Shown here one piece after another: positions 15,248 through 23,542 of a DNA stretch of 33,042 nt. Source of the DNA: DASUME01 sp038257655 (lineage in GTDB: Bacteria; Myxococcota_A; Polyangia; Polyangiales; DASUME01). The stretch covers positions 1 through 33,042 of the forward strand of contig JBBSJC010000019.1 of the NCBI GenBank assembly GCA_038257655.1, in the 5' to 3' direction. The notes beneath the pieces were generated by a model. That model made no database searches, was not told where the DNA came from, and was given only the letters and a program-made list of their open reading frames with translations. Positions within the stretch are counted from its first letter, which is position 1; every line of letters begins with the position of its first letter. The position numbers were made by a program, and so were the translations under genes.

Positions 15248-16339
15248 CTACAGACCTAACTCGCCCTCGAGGCGCTCGATGATCGACAGCCTTGGACGCC
15301 TCTCGGCGCTCGCCTCGCTGTTGCTGCGTTCTGACTCTGCGATCACGCGCTCGAGCGAGAAGCGAAAGACGCTTGGATCGTTGGTCGGAGCGCCGCCCGT
15401 GACCGTCGGCTCATAGCTGACCATTTCTGAGCGCGCGCCCGAACGCAGGGCTTCGATCGCGGCGAGCGCGAAGCGACCGGCCAACATGCGATCGAAGTAG
15501 CTCGGGCTACCCCCACGCACTAAGTGCCCGAGCACCGTGGCACGCACGTCGACGCCGGGCAGTTGCGCATCGATGCGGTCTTGAAGCTCCCTTACCAAGC
15601 GCGTGCAAGGTAGGGGCACACCCTCCGCTTTGAGCACCAGCACGCGCCGCTTGGACGAGCCTGGCGCAAAGCCGCGCACGATCAGCTCCTCCACCGTGCG
15701 AATGATGTCCTCTTCGCTCCGGCCACGTTCGGGGACGAGCACGCCATCGGCGCCGACGGCCAGGGCGGCCGCGGTTGCGAGGTAACCTGAGTCGCGACCC
15801 ATAACTTCGACCACGAAGGCCCGCCGATGGGCACGTGCCGTGTCACTGATGCGCTCGCAGGCTTGCACGATCGTGTTCAATGCGGTGTCCACGCCGAGCG
15901 CCATCGAGGTGCAACCGATGTCGTTGTCGATCGAAGCCGGAATGCCGACGACCCGGACGCCGTGTTCGCGGGCGAGCAGCGTCGCGCCCGACAGCGAGCC
16001 ATTGCCGCCGATCACCACCAGGCCATCGACGTCGTTCAAGGATTTGGCGGCTTGGGCGCGCCCCTCGGGCGTCATGAAGGCACGACAACGTGTGGAGCCG
16101 AGCTCTGTGCCGCCGGTGCCGGCATACAAGTCTAGGGCGGCCACCGGACGCACAGAACGCGAACCCTCAGGCATGCGAGCCGTGAGCGGCAGAAAGCGCC
16201 CCTCGATCAGTCCCGCGTAGCCATCCTGCACGCCGAGCACCTCCGTGCCGCGCGCCGCACTGAGCTTGGCGATCGCGCGGATCGCCGCATTCATGCCCGG
16301 AGCATCGCCACCGGACGTCAAGACTGCGAGCCGTTTCAT
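15248..16339 (-). CDS. pfkA: 6-phosphofructokinase
   Basis: A 363-residue phosphofructokinase that makes fructose 1,6-bisphosphate. GGDAPGMNAAIRA (10-22) is the nucleotide loop. GIPASIDND (132-140) includes the catalytic Asp. VEVMGRDSGYLA and HLVRGGSPSYFDR complete the substrate site. At 111-115 the usual GGDGS reads GGNGS. The Gly at the position that separates ATP- from PPi-dependent enzymes is kept, favouring ATP, but the Asp that normally helps bind magnesium is Asn. PASIDND replaces the usual PGTIDND. AGGAGG lies 6 nt before the ATG. It is the first gene of pfkA-pdhABC, divergent from the TrmB-like regulator, with a near-perfect palindrome 65 bp upstream. Confidence 0.93.
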   Translation of the reverse strand: MKRLAVLTSGGDAPGMNAAIRAIAKLSAARGTEVLGVQDGYAGLIEGRFLPLTARMPEGSRSVRPVAALDLYAGTGGTELGSTRCRAFMTPEGRAQAAKSLNDVDGLVVIGGNGSLSGATLLAREHGVRVVGIPASIDNDIGCTSMALGVDTALNTIVQACERISDTARAHRRAFVVEVMGRDSGYLATAAALAVGADGVLVPERGRSEEDIIRTVEELIVRGFAPGSSKRRVLVLKAEGVPLPCTRLVRELQDRIDAQLPGVDVRATVLGHLVRGGSPSYFDRMLAGRFALAAIEALRSGARSEMVSYEPTVTGGAPTNDPSVFRFSLERVIAESERSNSEASAERRPRLSIIERLEGELGL

Positions 16340-16404
16340 GCCGAACCTCCTGGCCGACTAGCCGCGATTTGAGTGCCAACGGGCCTCATGTTCGGTGGCT
16401 TGTC

Positions 16405-16430
16405 GTAGTAACGCAGTACTGAGTTACTAC
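16405..16430. promoter_or_regulatory. Putative TrmB-type operator, site B (pfkA / trmB-like, divergent)
   Basis: A 26-bp palindrome with arms GTAGTAAC (16405-16412) and GTTACTAC (16423-16430) around a central AGTACT. Twelve of 13 base pairs match. It lies 65 bp before pfkA on one side and 67 bp before the TrmB-like gene on the other, so one bound protein could control both, including autoregulation. It is the most symmetrical of the four sites. Confidence 0.7.
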
Positions 16431-16497
16431 ATAGCTCTGGGTCGCTGTCAAGCCACGTCTACGGTAGGCTCGGGCCCCTGACGCGAGGTAACGGCGA

Positions 16498-17376
16498 GTG
16501 AAGCTGAGAGCAGAGACCGAAGGACGCATCGTAGATGCCCTCACCCAACTGAATTTCACCGCGACCGACGCGCGGGCGTACATCGCGCTGCTGAAAGGGG
16601 CCCCGGCGACGGGCTACGAAATCAGCGCCCGGTCCGGGTTGCCGCGTTCGGCGATCTACACCGTGCTGAGAAAGCTGGAGGCAAGTGGGCTTATCAATGC
16701 GATAGGCCAGGAGCCTGCGCGCTATGTTCCGCTGCCTCCCGAGCGTCTGCTCGAGCTGCTCGAGTCACGATTTCAGCGCAACCTGACCCAGCTCAAGGAC
16801 TCGCTGAAGGGGCTGCGTGGGGCGGCTTCCGATGCGCCGACCTGGACGTTGCACGGTTACCCGGCGATGTTGGAGCAGGCGGAGCAATTGATAGGCAACG
16901 CCAAAACGACGCTGTTTGGCTCGATTTGGGGACGCGAAACGCAGGCGCTCGCGGCGCACCTGCGCACGGCAAGCGCACGCGGGCTCGATATCATTCTGTT
17001 TTCGTTTACGCCGCTGCCCGAAGGCGTGGGTAAGGTCTACAGCTACGGAATCCCGGAGGAGAAGCTTGAGCCCTACTGGGATCATAAGATCGTGCTCGTT
17101 GCCGATCATGAGCGCGCCCTAGTCGGGGGCGCGGAGCAAAATGAGCATACGCAGGCTGTGATCACGGAGGTGCCTGCGCTGATCGAGGTAGCGACCTCGA
17201 ACCTCGTGCTCGACCTTACTTTGTTCGGTCAGCGCTATCACTTGGATACCACTGAAGTTATCGCCAAGCTGATCAAGATCTTTGCGCCGATCGACCAGCT
17301 CGCCTCCGAGGCCGCCGAGCATCACAGTGAGGGCGCTTCTGGCACACCGAAGCTCAAGCCCAAGCCGAAGCGCTAG
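16498..17376 (+). CDS. TrmB-family sugar-responsive transcriptional regulator
   Basis: A 292-residue protein. Residues about 12-80 form a winged helix of the TrmB type (LTQLNFTATDARAYIALLKG, then YEISARSGLPRSAIYTVLRKLEASG read as two pieces). A short coiled coil (about 84-107) supports dimerisation. Residues about 115-262 match the PLD-like sensor domain of TrmB regulators. In archaea this family binds maltose, trehalose or glucose and controls sugar uptake and glycolysis. The GTG at 16498 has GAGG 9 nt upstream. A Lys/Pro-rich tail ends the protein. It is divergent from pfkA, with palindrome site B between them. Its neighbours are glucokinase, aldolase, PFK, PDH, TreY and an amylase, so a role as local carbon regulator is well supported by context. 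The effector and the sign of regulation are unknown. Confidence 0.88.
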   Translation: MKLRAETEGRIVDALTQLNFTATDARAYIALLKGAPATGYEISARSGLPRSAIYTVLRKLEASGLINAIGQEPARYVPLPPERLLELLESRFQRNLTQLKDSLKGLRGAASDAPTWTLHGYPAMLEQAEQLIGNAKTTLFGSIWGRETQALAAHLRTASARGLDIILFSFTPLPEGVGKVYSYGIPEEKLEPYWDHKIVLVADHERALVGGAEQNEHTQAVITEVPALIEVATSNLVLDLTLFGQRYHLDTTEVIAKLIKIFAPIDQLASEAAEHHSEGASGTPKLKPKPKR

Positions 17377-17429
17377 CGCTCGACTGCCCGTGGCCGCGGC
17401 AGCGACAGTGCCCAGACCGGAGGCAGCGC

Positions 17430-18410
17430 TTAGCGGGCGATCGTGAGAAGCTCGGTGACCGTCGCCGGCGCGTCGGCTGCATCCAACGGTAAGGTCTGAT
17501 TGGCGAATGCGCCGCCGGTTGCGCTCGTGATGCGTGCGAACAGCGAGACCTTGGTGCCCGCCCCCAGATAGGTAAGTGGGAGACGCGCTTCGCAGGCGCT
17601 GGCACTGCAGACAGTGGGGGCTTCGCTGCCATCTATCCACGACAGGTTGGCAGCGCTGGCGCCGACTAAGCTGCGAAAGCCGGTCGAAGCATCAAAGCCG
17701 CTCGTGGCGGACACAGCCATGCCGCGCGTACCCCAGGCGACCTCGGCCCCAAAGCTCACCGGCGTGGTCAAGGCTGCTGATAGGGCATCGTCGAGGGCGC
17801 CTGTCTGATCGGTTAGCACGCCTGGCGCAAGACCCATGTCCGGTGTGCTGTCCAAGTAGACGACGATGGCGTTCGTGCTCTCGATCGAGCCGCGCACGGC
17901 GAGCCAAAGCGCGCCGTCTTTGACCAACACACCCAAGGACAGCAGTACGTTTTTCGTCGCGCCCCAGTTACTGGGTATGCTTTGCATGGTCCAGGTCGCG
18001 CTCTGCCACTCACTGTCGTGCACCACGCCGTCGATGGTCAACGGTAAGGTCTCTACTTCCGCGTCAGGTGGCTGGCTGCCCGCATCGACGCGGCCCGGCT
18101 CCATGCCCGCGTCAGGTGGCGCGGGTGTCTTGTCACTTCCCCCGTCCTTGGCAGCTTGCCCTGCGTCGTAATCGGCGGGGCTAGCGTCTGGCGAGGGGCT
18201 GCCTGCATCTGGAAGCTCCGCGACCCCTGCTTCAAGCGCCGCGTCGCTTGCGGCATCGGCACGGGTAAGATTCAGGTTGGCATCGTCATCAGCGCCGATG
18301 GCTGAGACGGCACAGCCTTGGAGCAGTAGCGAAACGGCAAAGGCGTGAGTGCGATCGATCATTCGCGGCCGAGCTAGGGAGACGCCGAAACCATTACCTC
18401 GTACCGACAT
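17430..18410 (-). CDS. Lipoprotein with probable carbohydrate-binding-like beta domain
   Basis: A 326-residue protein. The signal ends in LLLQGC (Cys33), a lipobox. A long low-complexity linker rich in Asp, Ala, Gly and Pro (about 44-125) follows. The C-terminal 200 residues begin LTIDGVVHDSEWQSATW and contain LWLAVRG and IVVYLD. This pattern resembles CBM9/DOMON-like and glucodextranase C-terminal beta-sandwich modules. The ATG at 18410 has AGGAG six bases upstream; an inner ATG at 18362 lacks an SD. It lies 58 bp downstream of treY on the same strand, so it may share the treY transcript and operator site C. A surface role in binding alpha-glucan is an inference from domain shape and neighbours. 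No catalytic motif was seen. Confidence 0.65.
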   Translation of the reverse strand: MSVRGNGFGVSLARPRMIDRTHAFAVSLLLQGCAVSAIGADDDANLNLTRADAASDAALEAGVAELPDAGSPSPDASPADYDAGQAAKDGGSDKTPAPPDAGMEPGRVDAGSQPPDAEVETLPLTIDGVVHDSEWQSATWTMQSIPSNWGATKNVLLSLGVLVKDGALWLAVRGSIESTNAIVVYLDSTPDMGLAPGVLTDQTGALDDALSAALTTPVSFGAEVAWGTRGMAVSATSGFDASTGFRSLVGASAANLSWIDGSEAPTVCSASACEARLPLTYLGAGTKVSLFARITSATGGAFANQTLPLDAADAPATVTELLTIAR

Positions 18411-18468
18411 ACTCTTCTCCTGGGGCTCGCTGGGCACGCGCTGGGTTCAGGGAGCGGCGACCCGAAGC

Positions 18469-20934
18469 TCAACTCTTGACGAGCAAAGCGACGGGAAAGC
18501 GCGAGCAGAGCGCGCTTACTTCGACGGTGCCCGATGCCACTCGCTCTCCGGTCAGGCGATTGAGCCAATCGCCCTTGGGAATCGTAATACGCGGCTCGTA
18601 CTTCGCGCGTTCGCTTGCGAGAAATAGACGTTGGCCGACGGCGAGGCACTCGCCGCTACGCAGCAGTGCGACCACACTGTCCAGTGGATCGGCATCGACA
18701 TGAATCGGCTCGTAACTCGAGGTTGGTGTCAGAATCTCGGGACGCTCGCGCCGCAGTTGCAGACCCTGGTAGAGCACCCATAGCTTGGGCAGGCCCTCAT
18801 CGAGGCGCGCCATGATCAGCTCCGGCGACATGCCGCGCTTGAGCTCGCCTAGCATCGCCCTGCGCTCAGCAAAGCTGACAGGACGACGATTGTCGGGGTC
18901 AACCAAACTGGTGTCGTAGAGCTCGGTGCCCTGATAGACGTCGGGGATACCCGGCGCGGTAAGCTTGAGCAGCGTCTGCGTCAGCGCGTGAATGCGCGAA
19001 GCCCGCAGCACGGGCACGAGAAAGCTCTCGAGGGATTGCAGGAAGTCTGCGTTCTTGAGTAAGGCTACGGCAAAGTCGCTGACGGCCGTTTCGTAGGCGA
19101 CGTAGGGCGCAAGCCAGCTTGTGTACTGCTTGGCCTCGCGGATCGCCTTGCGCATATACGCGACCAGACGCTCAGGTGTGATAGGCCAAGTACCCACTAA
19201 GGTTTGATAGAGCAAATACTCGGTACCCTTGTCGAGCAGCGGGTCGGCGAGGTTGGCGTTCAGCTCAGACCAGGTCTGCACGGCAGCCTGCCAGGCGCTG
19301 GGGATTTCGCTCAAGGCGGAGATGCGCAAACGTGTGTCTTCAGCCCGCTTCGTGTCGTGGGTAGAGGTCGACAGCAAGCTCAAGGGCTGGGCCATGGTGG
19401 CCCGTGCGCAATACTGATGAAACTCGCGCAAGCTGTGGCCGAAGCGCTCGGGATTGCCGCCGATCTCGTTGAGCGAGGTCAGCCGGCCGTAGCGGTAGAG
19501 CGCCGTGTCTTCGATGCCTTTGGCCATCGCGGCGCAGGTCAGCTGCTGAAAGCGCAGACACAGCTCGTCGACGGGCACGTGTGAAAGCTGATCGACCACG
19601 CGGGCGATGGCGTGATCGAGCTCTGGACACTCCGCGGTCGCGCGCGCCGCGGCGCGATCGAGGTCGGCCTGTTCCTGTGCGCTTAGCTCCTTGCCGGGAC
19701 GCGCATAACTACGTCCCACGTCGAGAGCGAGTGCGAGCTCGAGCACGGCTCTGCGGGTTTGCTCGACCTCGATGCTCGCGTTGCTGTCCTGGGTGCGCTT
19801 TTGCAGGAGGCGCACCACACGGTTGATTTCGGGCTGCAATAGGTCGTTTAGGACCAGGCGCTTCGATTCACTACAGATGGTGCCAAATGTCGGAGGAGTG
19901 CGGCCAAGGAAGGCCTCGAGCGCTGCGTCCATGCCCTCGGCCCCGTTCGGGTCGACGAACAGGCCGTTGATCAGGTTAAGAAAGTCGTAACCAGTGGTGC
20001 CGTCGACTGCCCAATTCTCAGGCAGCCACTCACCGGGGCTCAGCACCTTTTCGCCTACGATCCAAGCTTCGGGCGCAGCCTTGCGCAGGGCTTGGAAGTA
20101 ACCCTCCGGGTCAGTGAGGCCATCGGGATGATCGACGCGAATACCGGACACGAGTCCATCGCGAACCCAATCCAGAATGCGACGGTGTGTGGACTGAAAC
20201 ACGTGAGCGTCTTCGACGCGAATGGCTGCAAGCGAGCTGATGTCGAGGAAGCGTCGATAATTCACGATGCCCAGGCCAGTACGCCAGTAGACGAGCTTGT
20301 AGAACTGCTTTTCTAGTAGCTGCGCGAGCTCTATAGGGTAGCCGTTGACCCGTTGCATCCAGCTATCGGTGCCCGCGTCGGAGCACGCTTCCAAGCCGCT
20401 GCTGAAGCTGGCTTCGCACAAGGGTAGGGCCCGCTCGCCGACGAGCACGACGACCTTCCCTTGCTCGTTGCGGCCCAGCCGTACGTGGCCGGAAGCGAGC
20501 GCCGTGCCCTCTTCGCTGGGTAGAATGGGTAGCACGACCTTACCATCTAGATCGGCATTCCACTCGATATCGAAAAAGTGGGCGAAGGGACTGGTAGGGC
20601 CCTTTTCGAGCACATCCCACCACCAGGCGTTGTCATCGCTGTCGATGCCCATGTGGTTTGGCACCACGTCGACCATCTGCTCGAGGCCGCGCGCCTTGAG
20701 CGCCGCGCACAAGCGAGCGTGCCCCGCTTCGCCGCCCAGATCCTCACGCACGCGCGCAGGATCAACCACGTCGTAGCCGTGGGAGCTGCCGCGCGTGGCG
20801 GTCAGATACGGCGCGAAATAGCAGTGGCTCGCCCCGAGCTCCGCGACATAGTCGAGCACTTCAATGGCTCGATCAAAGTCGAAGCTGGGGTGAAGTTGAA
20901 GGCGGTAGGTCGCGCGTGGGATCCTGTTAGACAT
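18469..20934 (-). CDS. treY: Malto-oligosyltrehalose synthase (GH13)
   Basis: An 821-residue intramolecular transglucosylase. It converts the reducing-end alpha-1,4 bond of maltodextrins to the alpha-1,1 bond of trehalose. The protein opens with the family start IPRATYRLQLHPSF. The GH13 regions are VDVVPNHM (88-95), SGIRVDHPDGL with nucleophile Asp268, VGEKVL with acid/base Glu295, and STHDTKRAEDTRLR with Asp527. YFAPYLTATRGSSHGYDV is typical of TreY. The ATG at 20934 is chosen because the conserved N-terminus follows at once. The open frame extends 40 residues further upstream without family similarity. No SD is visible, and a palindrome abuts the start codon, so a leaderless mRNA is possible. 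TreZ, the usual partner that releases trehalose, is not in the window. Confidence 0.93.
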   Translation of the reverse strand: MSNRIPRATYRLQLHPSFDFDRAIEVLDYVAELGASHCYFAPYLTATRGSSHGYDVVDPARVREDLGGEAGHARLCAALKARGLEQMVDVVPNHMGIDSDDNAWWWDVLEKGPTSPFAHFFDIEWNADLDGKVVLPILPSEEGTALASGHVRLGRNEQGKVVVLVGERALPLCEASFSSGLEACSDAGTDSWMQRVNGYPIELAQLLEKQFYKLVYWRTGLGIVNYRRFLDISSLAAIRVEDAHVFQSTHRRILDWVRDGLVSGIRVDHPDGLTDPEGYFQALRKAAPEAWIVGEKVLSPGEWLPENWAVDGTTGYDFLNLINGLFVDPNGAEGMDAALEAFLGRTPPTFGTICSESKRLVLNDLLQPEINRVVRLLQKRTQDSNASIEVEQTRRAVLELALALDVGRSYARPGKELSAQEQADLDRAAARATAECPELDHAIARVVDQLSHVPVDELCLRFQQLTCAAMAKGIEDTALYRYGRLTSLNEIGGNPERFGHSLREFHQYCARATMAQPLSLLSTSTHDTKRAEDTRLRISALSEIPSAWQAAVQTWSELNANLADPLLDKGTEYLLYQTLVGTWPITPERLVAYMRKAIREAKQYTSWLAPYVAYETAVSDFAVALLKNADFLQSLESFLVPVLRASRIHALTQTLLKLTAPGIPDVYQGTELYDTSLVDPDNRRPVSFAERRAMLGELKRGMSPELIMARLDEGLPKLWVLYQGLQLRRERPEILTPTSSYEPIHVDADPLDSVVALLRSGECLAVGQRLFLASERAKYEPRITIPKGDWLNRLTGERVASGTVEVSALCSRFPVALLVKS

Positions 20935-20935
20935 T

Positions 20936-20961
20936 GTAGTGACGCAAGCATGAACTACTAT
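20936..20961. promoter_or_regulatory. Putative TrmB-type operator, site C (treY)
   Basis: A 26-bp site with arms GTAGTGAC and ACTACTAT. It shares TAGTNACGCA and TGAA with the other sites in the same relative positions. It lies one base from the treY ATG, so binding would cover the start of transcription or even the start codon. It is the least symmetrical of the four. Confidence 0.5.
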
Positions 20962-21079
20962 GGAGCCCGGTTCACGCCTTTTTTTAGGCACGCTCAAAAG
21001 GCAAGTAGTTTCGGGCCGAACTGAGAGCTCACAGCATGCTTTGGCGCGGGACAAAGGAACGCGCTGGTGATTGCGCTAG

Positions 21080-21105
21080 GTAGTATTCATGGACTGCGTT
21101 ACTAA
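21080..21105. promoter_or_regulatory. Putative TrmB-type operator, site D (amylase)
   Basis: A 26-bp site with arms GTAGTATT and CGTTACTAA. On the minus strand it shows TAGTAACGCA exactly as site A does. It ends 8 bp before the ATG of the GH13 lipoprotein. Sites C and D lie at the two ends of the 179-bp divergent region between treY and the amylase gene. Confidence 0.58.
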
Positions 21106-21113
21106 GCGCAGCC

Positions 21114-23318
21114 ATGCGCACACGCTGGTTGCTCCCGATGCTCGGCCTAGGCCTGCTGGCATGTCGGCAAGATGCTGCGGTCGATTCGCGTTCCAATCCT
21201 TCGGCGCCTGGCGACGCCAGCACATGGCCTGACACTGACGGAGGGCCGCCCGAAGTGCCTCCGATCGGCGCCGAGGCGGGCGTGGAGAGCGGCATTGACG
21301 GCGGCGCGGAGGACGCCGGTCATGACGCGGGTTCGCCCAAGCCTGAGTGTACCCATGACCTGGGCTGTCCCGGTGGCATCTGCGAAACCAAGCAGTGCGT
21401 CGAAAGCCAATGCAGTACGGGCGCAGAGTGTGCAGACACTCAGACTTGTCGCGCCGGCCGCTGTGTGCCCCTTGGCTGCGGCGGACATCACTTCGTCTAC
21501 GATCCCAAGGGCCGCACGCTGACGAGCGTGGCCGTAGCCGGCACATTCAACGGCTGGGACAAGGACAGCGCAAGCGCACAACTAAGCTTTGATGCGCAAA
21601 CCCAAACCTGGCGTGGCCGACTAGAGGTCGGTGAGGGCAGCCATGAGTACAAACTCGTGGTCAACGGCAGCGAGTGGCTGCTCGACCCAAGCAATCCCGA
21701 GCAGACGAGCACGGATGGCTCGGCCAACTCGAAGTTGCTGATCGATTGCCCCTTCGCCTGTCAGGCTGACACGTCCGAGTTCGACTGGCGGGACTCGGTG
21801 CTGTACTTCGCGATGCTGGACCGTTTTCGCGACGGTGATGGTAAGGGCAGCGCTCCTGCCGCGGGCGGTGATGCCCAGAATCCGCGTAGTGGTTATGGCG
21901 GCGGAGACCTGATGGGGCTCACCGACAAGCTGCCTTACTTGAGTGACCTCGGTGTCTCGGCGCTATGGATTACCTCGCCTGCGCGCAATTTGCAGGGGGG
22001 ATACCACGGCTATTGGCCAGCCCCGGAAAACATCGACTACTCAGATCCGGACCATCCCTCTCCTGTGCCCGCCATCGATGCGCGCGTGGGCAGTGATGCG
22101 CAGCTGAGAAACCTAGTCCAAGCTGCCCACCAGTCTAAGTCCGCGCAGGGCCACGGCATCAAGGTGTTGTTTGACTACGTGATGAAGCACGCGGCAGACA
22201 CGAGCCCCCTTGCGATGAGCCATGGGGATTGGTTCTATCGTGAAAATGGTAAGGTCAAGGAGTGTAGTAACGGCACGCCGGACGAGCCTGAAGACGACGT
22301 GTGGAATGACCCATTCTGGAAGACGCGCTGCGGCTTCAACGGCTTTTTGCCGCCCTTTGATTTCGATGCCAGCACGGCCGCACGCAATTGGTCCGTATCG
22401 GATGCTGTGTACTGGGCAACCGATATGAAGCTCGATGGCTATCGGCTCGATGCGATCAAGCACGTGCCTAAGAGCTGGCTTGCAGAGTTGCGGCAGAGAT
22501 TGTGGGACAAGATCCCGGCACCGGCGGGTGGGCGCTTCATGCTGATCGGCGAAACCTTCGACTTCACGCGCGACGCGCTCAAGTCCCTGATCGAGCCTGG
22601 AACATTGCTCGATGGGCAGTTTGATTTTCCGATGCGCGCCAAGTTGTGCGAGGCCAGTCTGACCCGGACCTTGCCCATGTCCGAGCTTGCGATCTGGCTC
22701 GAGCAGAACGACCGCTACTATGGGGAGCGCGCGATCATGACCACGTGGTTGGGCAACCACGACGTGCCGAGACCGATTCACCTGGCATCGGGTCAGTTGA
22801 GCAACTGCTACGAGGGAAGCCACGCCAAGAACAGCTTGCCCGCTCAGTTCGCACAGCCCCAGGATGCGGCAGCTTACGAACGCTTGGCGGTGGCGTTTGC
22901 GCTGCAGTTTGCAAGCCCCGGCATTCCCATGATCTACTACGGCGACGAAGTGGGACTGGCGGGCGGTGGCGACCCCGAAAACCGTCGCATGTTGCCCTGG
23001 GATGACAGCGTACTCAGTGCACCTCAGAGAATCTTGCGGGACAAGGTCAGGGCGCTTGCCAGGCTGCGGGCCAAGGTCCGCGTCTTGTCACGTGGAGAGC
23101 GTAAGACCATTCACAGCGATGCAGATTCGTGGCTGTTTGAGATGCGTGGTTGCGAGCCTACCCTGAGCAATGTGCTGGTCGCGATCAACCGAGGGGATGC
23201 CGAGAAAAATGTGACGTTGCCTGCAGGCGACTACGAGGATCTGCTCGGCAGCTCGGCCAACCGTGCGGGCACAGTGAGCCTCAAACCTCGCAGTTACCTG
23301 TTTCTGAAGCTTCGTTGA
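21114..23318 (+). CDS. Lipoprotein alpha-amylase (GH13) with Cys-rich and CBM48-like N-terminal regions
   Basis: A 734-residue exported glycoside hydrolase. The signal ends in GLLAC (Cys17), giving a lipid anchor. A DAG/DGG-rich linker (about 20-75) and a Cys-rich stretch (about 79-122) follow. A CBM48/E-set-like domain with VAGTFNGWD (about 141-149) comes next, then the GH13 barrel from about 227. Catalytic residues are visible: Asp446 in GYRLDAIKH, Glu480 in LIGETF, and Asp550 in GNHDVPR. Region I reads FDYVMKHA, with Lys where Asn is usual. A C-terminal beta domain closes the protein. No SD precedes the ATG, but the signal peptide fixes the start. It would degrade extracellular starch or maltodextrin and feed TreY and glucokinase. 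Operator site D lies 8 bp upstream. Confidence 0.9.
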   Translation: MRTRWLLPMLGLGLLACRQDAAVDSRSNPSAPGDASTWPDTDGGPPEVPPIGAEAGVESGIDGGAEDAGHDAGSPKPECTHDLGCPGGICETKQCVESQCSTGAECADTQTCRAGRCVPLGCGGHHFVYDPKGRTLTSVAVAGTFNGWDKDSASAQLSFDAQTQTWRGRLEVGEGSHEYKLVVNGSEWLLDPSNPEQTSTDGSANSKLLIDCPFACQADTSEFDWRDSVLYFAMLDRFRDGDGKGSAPAAGGDAQNPRSGYGGGDLMGLTDKLPYLSDLGVSALWITSPARNLQGGYHGYWPAPENIDYSDPDHPSPVPAIDARVGSDAQLRNLVQAAHQSKSAQGHGIKVLFDYVMKHAADTSPLAMSHGDWFYRENGKVKECSNGTPDEPEDDVWNDPFWKTRCGFNGFLPPFDFDASTAARNWSVSDAVYWATDMKLDGYRLDAIKHVPKSWLAELRQRLWDKIPAPAGGRFMLIGETFDFTRDALKSLIEPGTLLDGQFDFPMRAKLCEASLTRTLPMSELAIWLEQNDRYYGERAIMTTWLGNHDVPRPIHLASGQLSNCYEGSHAKNSLPAQFAQPQDAAAYERLAVAFALQFASPGIPMIYYGDEVGLAGGGDPENRRMLPWDDSVLSAPQRILRDKVRALARLRAKVRVLSRGERKTIHSDADSWLFEMRGCEPTLSNVLVAINRGDAEKNVTLPAGDYEDLLGSSANRAGTVSLKPRSYLFLKLR

Positions 23319-23542
23319 AGGTTTGTCAGCAGCAGGGCTTGCTCACAGCGCAAATCGCGTGGCATGAGAGCAGCGGGAAGCTCGCAGCGTGTCACAATCG
23401 CAGCCCGATCGAGAGCCTGGGTCTGCCGCAGTGGTAGACTGCGTCTGTGCCTGATTGCGGACGCTCGAACAAAGCAAGGCGCAGTGCTCACGGCGGGGTC
23501 GATGGCGGATTCCAGGCCTGCACCGAGCCGGCGCCTGCAAGC

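Noticed and set aside
17377..17429. Hairpin CTGCC...GGCAG between the convergent regulator and lipoprotein genes as a terminator
   Set aside because: The stem is short and no T run follows on either strand.
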